Below, piece by piece: positions 1 to 9,384 of a stretch of 64,000 nt of DNA. The stretch is taken from the NCBI GenBank assembly GCA_011364965.1, contig RDOB01000003.1, forward strand, positions 62,001-126,000, given 5' to 3'. A program made the translations under genes and the position numbers. The first letter of the stretch is position 1. Each line of letters begins with the position of its first letter. Under the pieces are notes generated by a model. It was not told where the DNA came from. It searched no databases and worked only from the letters and a program-made list of their open reading frames with translations. The DNA comes from Candidatus Heimdallarchaeota archaeon. Lineage in GTDB: Archaea; Asgardarchaeota; Heimdallarchaeia; Hodarchaeales; Hodarchaeaceae.

Positions 1-1
1 C

Positions 2-262
2 CTAAGTCTTGAGGAACGATTGGATCAATTCGAAACTCTTCGCATGCAAAATCTCGAGACTTTAAAAAACTCTGTATCAACAAATGATCTCCAAAAAACT
101 GGTTTTCATCCTGATTTTGGAGAAGTTACATTACAGCAGCATTTAGCTACTTGGGTTGTGCATGATTTGACACATATTTTCCAAATTACTGAATCCTTAG
201 CTTTATGTTACAAAGATGCAGTAGGGCCTTGGATCAAATATTTAAGACTTCTTAATGTTTAA
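2..262 (+). CDS. DinB-superfamily protein, C-terminal part (gene enters from left edge)
   Basis: The reading frame is open from base 2 to a TAA at 260-262, so the 5' end lies outside the window; an internal TTG at base 20 is probably not the true start. The visible 80 or so residues carry the end of a DinB-like four-helix bundle: an HPDFGEVTL stretch followed by QQHLATWVVHDLTHIFQI, whose second histidine (in HDLTH) is the usual third metal ligand position of the fold, then a VGPW..YL ending typical of the family. DinB-fold proteins bind a divalent metal and often act as thiol-dependent transferases or stress proteins; the substrate here cannot be told. A second DinB-like gene lies at 50811-51278. 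Confidence 0.75.
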   Translation, partial: LSLEERLDQFETLRMQNLETLKNSVSTNDLQKTGFHPDFGEVTLQQHLATWVVHDLTHIFQITESLALCYKDAVGPWIKYLRLLNV

Positions 263-578
263 TAACAATTCAAATTATTATATATAGCAGGATTGGAAAA
301 AATTAAAGGGTGTTTTTCTTTTCTAAAAATATTAACCCGCCTCTAATCACATATATTAATACATAAAGGTCTATTTTCGATTTTTATTAATTTTAATGAT
401 TACTACAATCTTCTCAATATGAAAATTCTCATCGTACATAATTTCTATTCATACTATATCTATATAAATGATAAAAAAACCCATTTTCTCCATACATATT
501 TTGGAGTTTTGCTACTTGAAATAGTGCAGAATCTACATTATCATTTTTTTTCTTTTTATTTGCTTTGGAGACGCGAGT
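263..578. other. Intergenic region with promoter for the four-gene operon
   Basis: No convincing gene is seen here. A TATA-like stretch (attatatata, 277-286) follows the DinB stop, and several AT-rich boxes lie further down. A 64-codon open frame at 419-613 overlaps the next gene and has no recognisable features, so it was not called. Confidence 0.4.
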
Positions 579-1862
579 ATGGACACTATAAGAGAGAAGT
601 TGCAGATAACTGAAAAGAATTTATTGGAAATAAATAAATTCTTGTTAAACAAAAATAATCCTCTAATTAATGATTTATTTGAGGTCATTGACAAGTATGG
701 AGGCATTAACGAGATTAACCGAAAAGCTAAAGAAGCTAGGCAGCTGGAAGGATTAATCGATCGGTTAGAAAGAAAGCAACCTGATTATGTTAAGGATCTT
801 AATTGGTTAATAAATAAACGTGATCAAGAAGCCTTTATAAGTATAGATGAATATAGAAAAAAGGTTTTAGAAGAAAAATATGCATCGACTACATTTGATG
901 ACTCATTCGCTGTCACATTAGAACTCTCTGCATGTCAATATTTCCCATTTCTCATCGTTGGAGCTCAGCAGGCTATTGAAAAAGCAGAACTGATGCCCGG
1001 TCGAATCATTCGTGTTCGTAGAATGAAAGAACAAGAGGAAGATGGGGATCTCCTAGCTATGGCGGCAGCAATGCAGATAATTGGAGCCTCTTATGTTGAA
1101 ACACTTGATACAAAAGGAACGAGTCCTGGTCCTGATGGTGCTCCTGTAAATATTCATCTTGGAGGCCCAGAAACTATTACAGGATATTTTGGGGGAGTAG
1201 GGCAACCAAATACATTTGCCTTGAAATGGATCGATGAATTCTTATATTATTATACTAATTATGGAGTTAAACAAGTCCTGAATATTAACCCAGGGACAGT
1301 TCTTTTGGGTTACATGCTTTATAAACTTGGAATCGATAATGAATTCAAAATCTCGGTTTATATGGGTAACGATAATCCTTATAGCTGCTTATGGACCTTA
1401 ATGACAGCAAAGCTCTTTTCTCGAGATGATGGAACAAGCCCTTTAATTGGATTTAATCTTTCAAACGCGGTAGATAACACCACACTAGAGCTTAGTGCTT
1501 ATATTCGAAAGGAGTTTGGATTTGAAGACGTCGTTCGCTTAGAACATCATATCATTGAAACAATCAAATCAATTGTTCGGCAACCTTATGACCGGACAGA
1601 GGAATTAATAGAGCTTGCAAAACGCGTGAAGAATATTTCAGCTAAGCATGAGGGTGGACCTGTAGAAATCGATAGTAAACGTGAACACCCTACAGATATT
1701 CTAGATTATTTCAGAGCAAAAGATGAAATTATCAAAGCAGGTCATTGGGAATATTTGAAGATTAATTATTTAGATCGACATGCAGCTGTAAATGCAACCG
1801 CAAAAGCTCTTACCGAGAATGGTATTAGTGTCATTTCTGCTCAGAAATTACACCACCATTAA
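579..1862 (+). CDS. Conserved-looking protein of unknown function, first gene of amino acid / AOR operon
   Basis: A soluble protein of 427 residues with no signal peptide or membrane segment; the family is not recognised. The first 85 or so residues are predicted to be helical and charged. The rest alternates hydrophobic strands and helices with glycine-rich turns, such as GTSPGPDGAPVN, HLGGPETITGYFGG and INPGTVLLGY, which suggests an alpha/beta enzyme, possibly TIM-barrel-like. It ends in HHH. The ATG follows a weak GGAGACG. The stop is 16 bases before the aminotransferase start and the four genes to 5925 follow one another closely, so it probably works in the same pathway on an amino acid or its keto acid. 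A function cannot be assigned from the sequence. Confidence 0.75.
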   Translation: MDTIREKLQITEKNLLEINKFLLNKNNPLINDLFEVIDKYGGINEINRKAKEARQLEGLIDRLERKQPDYVKDLNWLINKRDQEAFISIDEYRKKVLEEKYASTTFDDSFAVTLELSACQYFPFLIVGAQQAIEKAELMPGRIIRVRRMKEQEEDGDLLAMAAAMQIIGASYVETLDTKGTSPGPDGAPVNIHLGGPETITGYFGGVGQPNTFALKWIDEFLYYYTNYGVKQVLNINPGTVLLGYMLYKLGIDNEFKISVYMGNDNPYSCLWTLMTAKLFSRDDGTSPLIGFNLSNAVDNTTLELSAYIRKEFGFEDVVRLEHHIIETIKSIVRQPYDRTEELIELAKRVKNISAKHEGGPVEIDSKREHPTDILDYFRAKDEIIKAGHWEYLKINYLDRHAAVNATAKALTENGISVISAQKLHHH

Positions 1863-1878
1863 CTCTCAAGTGATTATA

Positions 1879-3033
1879 ATGGTTAATTATGAGGTTTTAA
1901 GAGAGACTGGTGCTGGAATTTTCAAAGTATTAGCAAAAGCCAAAGCTCTAGAAAGAGAAGGAAAGAAAATTCTACATTTCGAAATTGGCCAACCAGATCA
2001 AAACACACCTGAGCATATTAAGCAAGCAGCGAAGGATGCGCTTGATGCAAATTTCACAGGATATGTACCCTCAAGTGGTATACAAGAACTGAAGGAAGTT
2101 GTACAAGAAGAAGTCCAAAAAACACGGGGATTTACACCTTCTCTCAATCAGATCCTAATTCTACCAGGAGCTAATTCTGGGGTTTATTATACATTAAGAG
2201 CAGTAGTAGAAAATGAAGCGCACGAAATTATCTATCCCAATCCAGGATTCCCAACATATGGATCAGTGGTAAATTATCTAAATGCTGGTGACAAAGCAGT
2301 ACGTATTAAGGAAGAAAATGAATTTCGCCTAAATCCATTTGACATAGAGGAAAACCTTTCTCCAAATACAAAAGCAATCATCCTAAATAGCCCCCAAAAT
2401 CCCACTGGATCAGTTATGAAGAAAGTAGAAATTCAAAAGATCGCTGAACTCGCAGAAAGACATGATTTTTATATTTTATCAGATGAAATTTACTCCAAAA
2501 TGACATATGAAGAAGAATTTTTCTCCTGTTCTGTTCAAGATGAATGTAAAGAAAGAACTATCCTCCTAGATGGATTTTCCAAATCTTATTCCATGACAGG
2601 ATGGCGACTTGGGTGGTTAATAGCCCCAGAGGAAATAGTAGATCGAATGGATCTTCTTATATCCATAGGGGTATCCTGTACATCCTCATTTGTGCAGAAA
2701 GCTGGTGTGGCTGCATTAACAGGGCCACAAGACTCCATTCGAGAAAATATGATAGAATATCGAAAACGCAGAGACATGATTGTTAAGGGTTTGAATGAAG
2801 TGAATGGGTTTTCTTGTTTAACCCCGCAAGGAGCTTTTTATGTTTTCCCGAATATAACTAAGACAGGAATGAGCTCACAAGAATGTGCGGATTACCTTTT
2901 GAACCATGGGATAGCTTGTTTACCTGGAACAATATTTGGGAAAAACGGTGAAGGTTATCTACGATTCTCTTATGCAACATCAATTGATATAATAAAAGAA
3001 GGTATTGAGCAAATTAAGGCAATTTTCAATTAA
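1879..3033 (+). CDS. PLP-dependent aminotransferase, class I/II (aspartate aminotransferase fold)
   Basis: This is a fold-type I aminotransferase of 384 residues, a normal length. The first ATG after the upstream stop (1879) gives MVNYEVLRETGAG, a typical start; the frame is open further upstream but only inside the preceding gene. Visible motifs are FEIGQPDQNTP (35-44), the tyrosine-rich substrate loop GYVPSSG (61-67), NSPQNPTG (170-177), the pyridoxal-ring aspartate in SDE (D202), the Schiff-base lysine K235 in GFSKSYSMTGWR, and R243 in the same motif. Members transfer amino groups from aspartate, alanine, aromatic or branched amino acids to 2-oxoglutarate or pyruvate; the substrate cannot be fixed. 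It sits between an unknown protein and homoserine dehydrogenase, which suggests aspartate-family or related amino acid metabolism. Confidence 0.93.
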   Translation: MVNYEVLRETGAGIFKVLAKAKALEREGKKILHFEIGQPDQNTPEHIKQAAKDALDANFTGYVPSSGIQELKEVVQEEVQKTRGFTPSLNQILILPGANSGVYYTLRAVVENEAHEIIYPNPGFPTYGSVVNYLNAGDKAVRIKEENEFRLNPFDIEENLSPNTKAIILNSPQNPTGSVMKKVEIQKIAELAERHDFYILSDEIYSKMTYEEEFFSCSVQDECKERTILLDGFSKSYSMTGWRLGWLIAPEEIVDRMDLLISIGVSCTSSFVQKAGVAALTGPQDSIRENMIEYRKRRDMIVKGLNEVNGFSCLTPQGAFYVFPNITKTGMSSQECADYLLNHGIACLPGTIFGKNGEGYLRFSYATSIDIIKEGIEQIKAIFN

Positions 3034-3052
3034 AATTGTTGAAGGAATAATA

Positions 3053-4096
3053 ATGAAAGATATTACGCGTATTTGTTTCGTGGGATGGGGAGTAGTTGGT
3101 CAAGGGTTAGCTGAAATTCTTCTTGAACAAGAAAAGGAATTAAAAGAAAAATATGGCTTTGAATATAAAGTCGTAGCAATAGCAGATAAGCTTAAGGGGT
3201 CTGTTTATGATGAAAAGGGACTAGACCTTACTAAACTTCTTAAATTAGTAAAAGAAACAGGAAAGATTGATACTTATCCAGGAGGTATAAAAGGATGGGA
3301 TAGTATTCAAACAATCACAGAATCCAATGCTAATTTAATAGTAGAAGCAAGTTGGACCGATATAAATACTGGAGAGCCAGCTATAAGTCATGTTAAGAGT
3401 GCTATTGGGTGTCATAAACACGTGGTCATGACAAATAAGGGACCTATCGCTCTAGCAGTGAAAGAACTCTTAAAAATGGCAAAGAAAAATGGTGTACAAC
3501 TCAGATTTGAAGGAACAGTACTCAGTGGCACCCCTGCGATAAATCTTGCTCTGAAGAATTTAGCAGGCTCGAAAATAACGAAATTCGCTGGAATAGTCAA
3601 TGGAACTACCAATTATATTCTCACAGAGATGGAAAAAGGATTAAAATATCAAGATGCACTGAAACAAGCTCAAGAACTTGGGTACGCGGAAGCAGATCCG
3701 ACTGCAGATGTTGAAGGTTACGATGCGCTTGGAAAGGTAATTATACTTGCCAACGTTGTTCTTGGAGCGAATCTAACAAAGAATCAAGTCCTGTGTCAAG
3801 GGATTACTAAGATTACTTCAAAAGATATCGAAGATGCAAAACAGGAAGGAAAAAGGTGGAAACTGATTGCAGGGGCAGAGCTTAAGGAAGATGGTTCGAT
3901 TGTTGCCTCTGTTAAACCTTTAAAGATACCCCTCACTCACCCTCTGGCTTCCGTTGGAGGCCCAATTAACGCATTAACTTTTACCACAAAATATCTTGGA
4001 GATGTTACAATCATTGGCCCTGGTGCAGGAAGAGAGGCAACTGGATATGCATTACTGACTGATATCCTTGATATTCATCGGAATTTGACTAAATAA
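3053..4096 (+). CDS. hom: Homoserine dehydrogenase, short form without ACT domain
   Basis: Interconverts L-aspartate 4-semialdehyde and L-homoserine with NAD(P). The ATG at 3053 is preceded by GAAGG and gives the Rossmann start RICFVGWGVVGQGLAE (residues 6-21). Further family marks are MTNKGP (126-131), NGTTNYIL (183-190), and the catalytic block EADPTADVEGYDALGK (213-228) with its conserved aspartate and lysine. At 347 residues it ends with the catalytic domain (GPGAGREATGYALL), so the regulatory C-terminal ACT domain of many bacterial enzymes is absent and threonine feedback through that domain is not expected. It follows the aminotransferase by 19 bases and precedes the oxidoreductase gene by 32, an apparent operon. 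It may act in biosynthesis of threonine and methionine or in the reverse, catabolic direction. Confidence 0.93.
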   Translation: MKDITRICFVGWGVVGQGLAEILLEQEKELKEKYGFEYKVVAIADKLKGSVYDEKGLDLTKLLKLVKETGKIDTYPGGIKGWDSIQTITESNANLIVEASWTDINTGEPAISHVKSAIGCHKHVVMTNKGPIALAVKELLKMAKKNGVQLRFEGTVLSGTPAINLALKNLAGSKITKFAGIVNGTTNYILTEMEKGLKYQDALKQAQELGYAEADPTADVEGYDALGKVIILANVVLGANLTKNQVLCQGITKITSKDIEDAKQEGKRWKLIAGAELKEDGSIVASVKPLKIPLTHPLASVGGPINALTFTTKYLGDVTIIGPGAGREATGYALLTDILDIHRNLTK

Positions 4097-4128
4097 TATT
4101 AATAAAAAAATTAAGACGAAGTGGCTTT

Positions 4129-5925
4129 ATGGGTTACATGGGAAAATATCTTGACGTAAATTTAACCAATGGTAAGTTGAATGAGCTTCCTATTGATTTG
4201 AAGAAGGCAGAACAATTCATTGGAGGAAAGGGATTGGGTGCTAATATTCTATATGATTCTCTTGCAGCTAATGTTGATCCTTTAAGCTCAGAGAATATTA
4301 TCTTATTCATGACTGGTCCCTTGACCGGTACATCGATTCAAACATCAGGAAGATGGTGTATAGTCACCAAATCCCCTCACACGGGAATCTTTCTAGATAG
4401 TCAGGTAGGAGGCAAGTTTGGCCATCGATTAAAGCAAGCTGGTTACGACTATATACTTGTACGTGGAAAATCCGCTGAACCTGTTTATCTTGAAGTATCT
4501 TCAGACGGATTTGAACTTCATTCTGCAATTAAACTATGGGGTAAAGGAAATTATGAAACAGAAGTAGATTTGAGAAAAATACATCCCAAAATGGAAGTTG
4601 CTTCAATAGGACCAGCTGGAGAAAATTTAGTAAGTTATGCTACAATAACGACAGATAAAACCCACATAGCAGGTAGAGGAGGAGCAGGAGCAGTTATGGG
4701 ATCGAAAAATCTCAAAGCTATTGTAGCTGGGGGAACAGAAGCAATAAACGTGAGTAATCCTAACCAATTTGCTAGGTTAACACGAAAATTTGGTAAAAAG
4801 GTCCGAGCAAACCCTGGAGTTAAAAGAAGACATGAAATTGGTACTGTAATGTGGGTAAGGATGGCAAATGAGGCTGGTTTTCTTCCAACACATAATTTTC
4901 AATCTGGAGTTTTTAAGGGAGCAGAAAATATTTCAGGAGAACGGATGAGAGATGAATATGTTGTGGGACATACAGCTTGCTACCGTTGTGCTATCGCTTG
5001 TGGTAAAACCACACGATTTACAGAAGGAATGTATTCAGGGTTAGAAGTTGATGGACCAGAATATGAGACATCTGCATTAATGGGAGCAAGCTGCGGTATT
5101 GATGACCTTGGGGCTATAGCAAAAGCTAACGCAATTTGTGATGATCTCGGACTAGATACAATTACTGCAGGAGGAACCATTGCTTTTGCAATGGAATGCA
5201 TGGAAAAGAATATTTTAAAACAGCGTGAACTTCCTGATCTTCATTTCGGAAATGCAGAAGCTCTGCATACCTTTTTACACAAGATTGCATACAGGGAGGG
5301 AATGGGAGACCTATTTGCTAAGGGATCGTTAATAGCTGCAAAATCATTGGGAAAGAATAGTTCTGATTTCGCGATACAAGTAAAAGGATTAGAACTTGCT
5401 GGAGTGGAACCACGAGGTTCTTTCGGAATGGCTTTGGCTTATAGCACCTCTGATCGGGGTGGATGTCATCAAAGATGTTGGACACCAGGAGCAGAACTTT
5501 CGGGTTCTCTCACAAGATTTTCTTTCAAAAGCGTTCCAAAGTTTGTAAAGGATTCTCAGGATGAACGAGCAGCGTGCTTTTCTCTTGTACTATGTGATTT
5601 CCTTCCTTTCGATCTACCAGAAATGGTAGAAATGCTAAATATGACAACTGGTTTTAGTTACACTTCTGAAACATACCTCCGAGCAGGTGAACGAATTTGG
5701 AATCAAACAAGACTATTTAATGTACGAGAAGGAATGACCGCAACTAACGATGTACTTCCAAACCGATTCTACATCGAGAAAGCTCCAGAAGGAGATCCTA
5801 AGGGTCAAATAATCGATAAAAAAGCATTTGAAAAAGCAAAACAGGAATATTACTCTTTCAGAAATTGGGATTCACAGGGAATCCCAACGCAAAAGAAATT
5901 AGAGGAATTGAATCTTCAGTTTTGA
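4129..5925 (+). CDS. Tungsten-type aldehyde:ferredoxin oxidoreductase family protein (AOR)
   Basis: Oxidises an aldehyde to the carboxylic acid (or the reverse) with ferredoxin, using a tungsto- or molybdo-bispyranopterin and one [4Fe-4S] cluster in the cytoplasm. At 598 residues it has the usual length. The start GYMGKYLDVNLTNGK is typical of the family. Three cluster cysteines lie in ACYRCAIAC (C284, C287, C291) and the fourth fits LVLCDF (C489). The pterin-site blocks DGPEYE (308-313) and DRGGCH (442-447) are present. Which of the subfamilies (AOR, FOR, GOR, WOR4/5) it belongs to cannot be decided by eye. Being last in an operon with an aminotransferase and homoserine dehydrogenase suggests that it handles an aldehyde made from an amino acid. 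Confidence 0.92.
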   Translation: MGYMGKYLDVNLTNGKLNELPIDLKKAEQFIGGKGLGANILYDSLAANVDPLSSENIILFMTGPLTGTSIQTSGRWCIVTKSPHTGIFLDSQVGGKFGHRLKQAGYDYILVRGKSAEPVYLEVSSDGFELHSAIKLWGKGNYETEVDLRKIHPKMEVASIGPAGENLVSYATITTDKTHIAGRGGAGAVMGSKNLKAIVAGGTEAINVSNPNQFARLTRKFGKKVRANPGVKRRHEIGTVMWVRMANEAGFLPTHNFQSGVFKGAENISGERMRDEYVVGHTACYRCAIACGKTTRFTEGMYSGLEVDGPEYETSALMGASCGIDDLGAIAKANAICDDLGLDTITAGGTIAFAMECMEKNILKQRELPDLHFGNAEALHTFLHKIAYREGMGDLFAKGSLIAAKSLGKNSSDFAIQVKGLELAGVEPRGSFGMALAYSTSDRGGCHQRCWTPGAELSGSLTRFSFKSVPKFVKDSQDERAACFSLVLCDFLPFDLPEMVEMLNMTTGFSYTSETYLRAGERIWNQTRLFNVREGMTATNDVLPNRFYIEKAPEGDPKGQIIDKKAFEKAKQEYYSFRNWDSQGIPTQKKLEELNLQF

Positions 5926-6089
5926 AACAATGTTATTTTTGGAACTATAAATCAAGTCATTTTATTCAGAATACCTTAAATGCAATATATAACTGAACTG
6001 AGAAAGACCGCGATCTCAATCCCCTAATAGACTGATTTGAAGACCAAAAGCTATTATCTGAGATTTAGTTTTATTTAGAGGTTTGTAAA

Positions 6090-8183
6090 TTGTCTTTGAA
6101 TGAAGAATATTTACAATTAATTCCATCATGGTATCATCCCTTCTTTAAGTATGTTCCAGAAAACGAATTAGAAAGTATTCACATGCAAATAGAATTTGAT
6201 CGCTCTAACAGAACAACTACTATTCCTTTCTTTCAAGAGCTGTCTGAAGTCTGTTTAAAACTGTATAAAAACCGTAAAGTGCGAAGTAGATATTTTGCTT
6301 ATTTATTAGGGCGATTGACTATTTCAGCGGGAAGAAATAAAGAACTAAAGGAACTTATGAAGGATTTTGATGGCATTCCTGAACTGAAATTATGGATGGG
6401 AGAAATTTTGGTAGGTGAAGGAGATTATGAAGGCGCACGACAAATCTACCAGCAATGTGAAAAAACTATCACAAGCGAAAATCCTTATCCTTACTTGGAT
6501 TTAAAATTAAAGAAATCAAACATTGTAGTTGCTACTAATGAATATGAAAAAGGGATGGAAGAAAATGAGGAGTTAATGGATCTAATAGATTTCATTCAAC
6601 GACAGCACGAAGGATTAGATACTATAATGTTTGAATTTACTGGTAAATGTGAACGAGTTCAAATTCTCCTAGAACTGGGACGCATTCCTGAAGCTCAGGA
6701 TTTAGTGGAGGAATTACTTCATAGGGTTGAATCAATTGAGAATCAAGAGGTCCAAGGATATATTTACGTCGTATCGGGTCTCCTGAAACAGGTTTTAGGT
6801 AAGATTCCCGAATCTAAAGACCTTTTTTTAAAAGCTAAGGCGATCTACAATGCGATCGGAGAAGTTCCAAGCGTAACATTTGTTGATGGAGTATTAGGGG
6901 TATTTGCAATTATTGAGGGAAATCGTGCGAAAGGAGAAGAGATCTTAGAAGATGTAATTGATAGATTCCGTGAATTAAACTCATTGTTTGATGTAGTGCA
7001 ATTTTCAATGATACTAGCTCAATCCTATTCAGGAGCAGATGAAAAAGATAAAGCTCATGCCTTAGTGAAAGAACTTGATAAGTATTTAGATCAAATGAAA
7101 GAGATTACACAAAGTACCTGCATTGATGTAGCGCGAATAGCAATTAACAATGAGGATACTAAACTAGCACAAAAGTATCTTGAAAAATTGCGTTCTTCAT
7201 TAACGAAAAACCCCTCAGTATATAACCAAATAAGCTTGCATATTTTAGAATCATCTTCAGAATCTACTCAAGCAAATATGCACACTGGAATAGCGCAAAC
7301 AGAGAAAGCTTTAGAAATTGCAGAAAGAAATGAAATTCTACCTCAAGTTTTAACCTGCAAAATACGACTTTCAAGTCTAAATCTCACAAAATGGATGTAT
7401 GTAGAAAACGACCAGTTATTGCGTATATCGCAATCGAATTTGTATGACGCTCTCATGCTTATACCATCTGATAATCCGAATCGTGTTGAATTTCAGGTCA
7501 TAGGAGCGATGATAGAACAACTTCTTGGAAACGAATTCGAAAATACACTCACTAAAATTGATGAAATAAGGCAAGAAGTCCAAAAAAGTGCTTGGGGAGA
7601 AGATATATTATCTAAAGTAGAGAAAAACAGACTTAAGATTCAAAAATTGAAGGATTTGTACGAAAAGGAAGAATTAGTGGAAGATGATATTAAAATATTG
7701 CTCTACAACACAATTCGTAGATTGTTAATAGGTTTAAGTGGAATTCATGTAGATCAAGTCAAAACTACAGAAATTCGGATGATTTTGATTGTAAACGAAG
7801 CGGGATTGCCCATTTTTGTCAAGAATTTTGGAACAGCAGGTGAAAATGAAGATCTACTGCTTTCAGGGTTTCTAACAGCATTGAATAGCTTTTCATCGGT
7901 TTTTTCCAGTACACCTGAAGGACATTTGAAGGTAATACGGCATGAAAATTATTCTATTATGGTAGAAATATATCTATCATATATGATTGCCATGGTATGC
8001 CTCGAAGACACCTATGAAGCGCATCAAAAACTTCATAGACTTGTTACATTACTCAGTAAAGACGAATTTATTAAATTCCGTGATTTATCCCAAACTACAG
8101 AGCGTTTACCTCAATTTGAGGAATCAATCTCAGCGAAAATTAATAACCTCTTCCCTGTTCCCCAGAAGAATCCAACAGAGTGA
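6090..8183 (+). CDS. TPR-repeat protein with C-terminal longin/roadblock-like domain
   Basis: A 697-residue cytoplasmic protein. The TTG start is supported by GAGG eight bases upstream. Residues about 90-540 are a run of paired amphipathic helices with TPR spacing (for example GDYEGARQIYQQCEK, GRIPEAQDLVEELLHRVE and GKIPESKDLFLKAKAIYN). Residues about 562-665 change character: IRMILIVNEAGLPIFVKNF, then DLLLSGFLTALNSFSSVF, then a strand and IYLSYMIAMVC. This strand/helix order, with the 'what does this protein sense' loop NEAGLPIF, resembles the longin- and roadblock-like domains that Asgard genomes attach to signalling or GTPase-regulating proteins. The domain call is by resemblance only. It stands alone; the next gene is convergent, with ends four bases apart. 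Confidence 0.7.
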   Translation: MSLNEEYLQLIPSWYHPFFKYVPENELESIHMQIEFDRSNRTTTIPFFQELSEVCLKLYKNRKVRSRYFAYLLGRLTISAGRNKELKELMKDFDGIPELKLWMGEILVGEGDYEGARQIYQQCEKTITSENPYPYLDLKLKKSNIVVATNEYEKGMEENEELMDLIDFIQRQHEGLDTIMFEFTGKCERVQILLELGRIPEAQDLVEELLHRVESIENQEVQGYIYVVSGLLKQVLGKIPESKDLFLKAKAIYNAIGEVPSVTFVDGVLGVFAIIEGNRAKGEEILEDVIDRFRELNSLFDVVQFSMILAQSYSGADEKDKAHALVKELDKYLDQMKEITQSTCIDVARIAINNEDTKLAQKYLEKLRSSLTKNPSVYNQISLHILESSSESTQANMHTGIAQTEKALEIAERNEILPQVLTCKIRLSSLNLTKWMYVENDQLLRISQSNLYDALMLIPSDNPNRVEFQVIGAMIEQLLGNEFENTLTKIDEIRQEVQKSAWGEDILSKVEKNRLKIQKLKDLYEKEELVEDDIKILLYNTIRRLLIGLSGIHVDQVKTTEIRMILIVNEAGLPIFVKNFGTAGENEDLLLSGFLTALNSFSSVFSSTPEGHLKVIRHENYSIMVEIYLSYMIAMVCLEDTYEAHQKLHRLVTLLSKDEFIKFRDLSQTTERLPQFEESISAKINNLFPVPQKNPTE

Positions 8184-8187
8184 ATAT

Positions 8188-8940
8188 CTACAAAGTAATT
8201 TGAATCTCCCTAATAAGGAAATCTACAATATTCTGTAAATAAATCTCCCCCTTCTCAGCAGTTGCTGAACGAGGATCACCCAGAACACCAATATCAGTTA
8301 GAGAGATCAATCCATCCTTAAAAAGTTTATTTATCTCTTCTTTTCCTAATTCACCGAGAAAACCTTCTGTGAATCGGTCTTTTCGGACAAATTTACTTTC
8401 TGTGGCAAGAACCATAGAAGTCTCATTTTCTCCAGCATGAATCCCCGCCTCTTCTTTACTCAACCCAGTATCTATAGATGGTCTTATAAGCTCCGTTACG
8501 AATTTATCAAGATCTGTTATACCTAAAATTTTCACATTAGGGTATTTTGGAGCTAATTCTGCAATTGCATCAGCTGTTGGTTTAAAATTCCCGCCATGGA
8601 AAGGGATCAAAATAATTTTAGTAAATCTATGATTCACAAGACTAATAATATAGTCAGTAATTACTGCTTTTAACGTCGAAGATTTCAAAGAGATTGTACC
8701 AGGAAAATCAAGGTGATGATCGGAACAACCAATTCGAATGGTTGGAGCTTGCAAAGCATTTTCCAGCTTGAGAGCCACTCGATTAGTTATAGTCTCAGCT
8801 AATAGGGAATCAGTTTTTTCAGGTAAGTGTGGACCGTGTTGCTCTGATGATCCTAATCCAAAAACAACGGTCTTGTATCCAGATTGAATTTTTTTTCCAA
8901 TATCTACCCAAGTTAAATCTTCTAAGCGAATAGAATCCAT
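8188..8940 (-). CDS. Creatininase-family amidohydrolase
   Basis: A metal-dependent amidohydrolase of the creatinine amidohydrolase / MftE / ArfB family, 250 residues. All family blocks are visible: GSSEQHGPHLPEKTD (30-44, giving E33, H35 and D44 as metal ligands), DHHLDFPGT (74-82), IPFHGGN (112-118, H115) and GIHAGENETSMVL (166-178, E171 ligand). Known members hydrolyse creatinine, cleave formamides in archaeal riboflavin/F420 synthesis (ArfB), or trim the mycofactocin peptide; the ArfB role is attractive in an archaeon but is not proven by sequence. The gene follows the small gene at 8971-9225 on the same strand with a 30-base gap, so the two are probably cotranscribed. Confidence 0.88.
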   Translation of the reverse strand: MDSIRLEDLTWVDIGKKIQSGYKTVVFGLGSSEQHGPHLPEKTDSLLAETITNRVALKLENALQAPTIRIGCSDHHLDFPGTISLKSSTLKAVITDYIISLVNHRFTKIILIPFHGGNFKPTADAIAELAPKYPNVKILGITDLDKFVTELIRPSIDTGLSKEEAGIHAGENETSMVLATESKFVRKDRFTEGFLGELGKEEINKLFKDGLISLTDIGVLGDPRSATAEKGEIYLQNIVDFLIREIQITL

Positions 8941-8970
8941 AAATAAGGAACCCCATTACCCTGATTGAAA

Positions 8971-9225
8971 TCATTCTGATTTATTAGGGAAGAATTTGGA
9001 CTGAACTTCGGTTAAAGCGGTAATTATTTCTTCAAGATCACTAGGTCCAATCTGTACCGACATCGCATCTCCCAATTTTGTCTTATATGAACGGCCATTA
9101 ATCATTGAAAGATTAATATTTCTATATTGACCTTTTTGGGTTACAGAAATAACCATCTTTCCATCAAATCTCACATTAATCCATTTATCAAATAAAGTGT
9201 CTGTTTTTCCTGACAATTTACTCAC
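8971..9225 (-). CDS. Small unknown protein with beta-rich core
   Basis: An 84-residue soluble protein. The predicted order is several short strands (WINVRF, KMVISVT, YRNINLSMI) followed by one amphipathic helix (PSDLEEIITALTEVQSKFF). This layout is reminiscent of small single-strand nucleic-acid-binding folds such as PC4, but no diagnostic residue supports that. It lies upstream of, and close to, the creatininase-family gene. The family is not recognised. Confidence 0.55.
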   Translation of the reverse strand: MSKLSGKTDTLFDKWINVRFDGKMVISVTQKGQYRNINLSMINGRSYKTKLGDAMSVQIGPSDLEEIITALTEVQSKFFPNKSE

Positions 9226-9384
9226 CGAATCTTTGAATTTTGATTAGAGGCAACAAAGAACATTTATTTATCATTTTTTGCATTTTTAGTGAATAAATTT
9301 CTACAATAAAAAAAGAGGATAGAGGAACGAAAAATAATTTTTCCTGAACAAATCCGTGAGATGACTTATCATTGGAATGAATTT

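Noticed and set aside
419..613. Short open frame before the first operon
   Set aside because: Unusual amino acid makeup, no ribosome binding site and overlap with the next gene.
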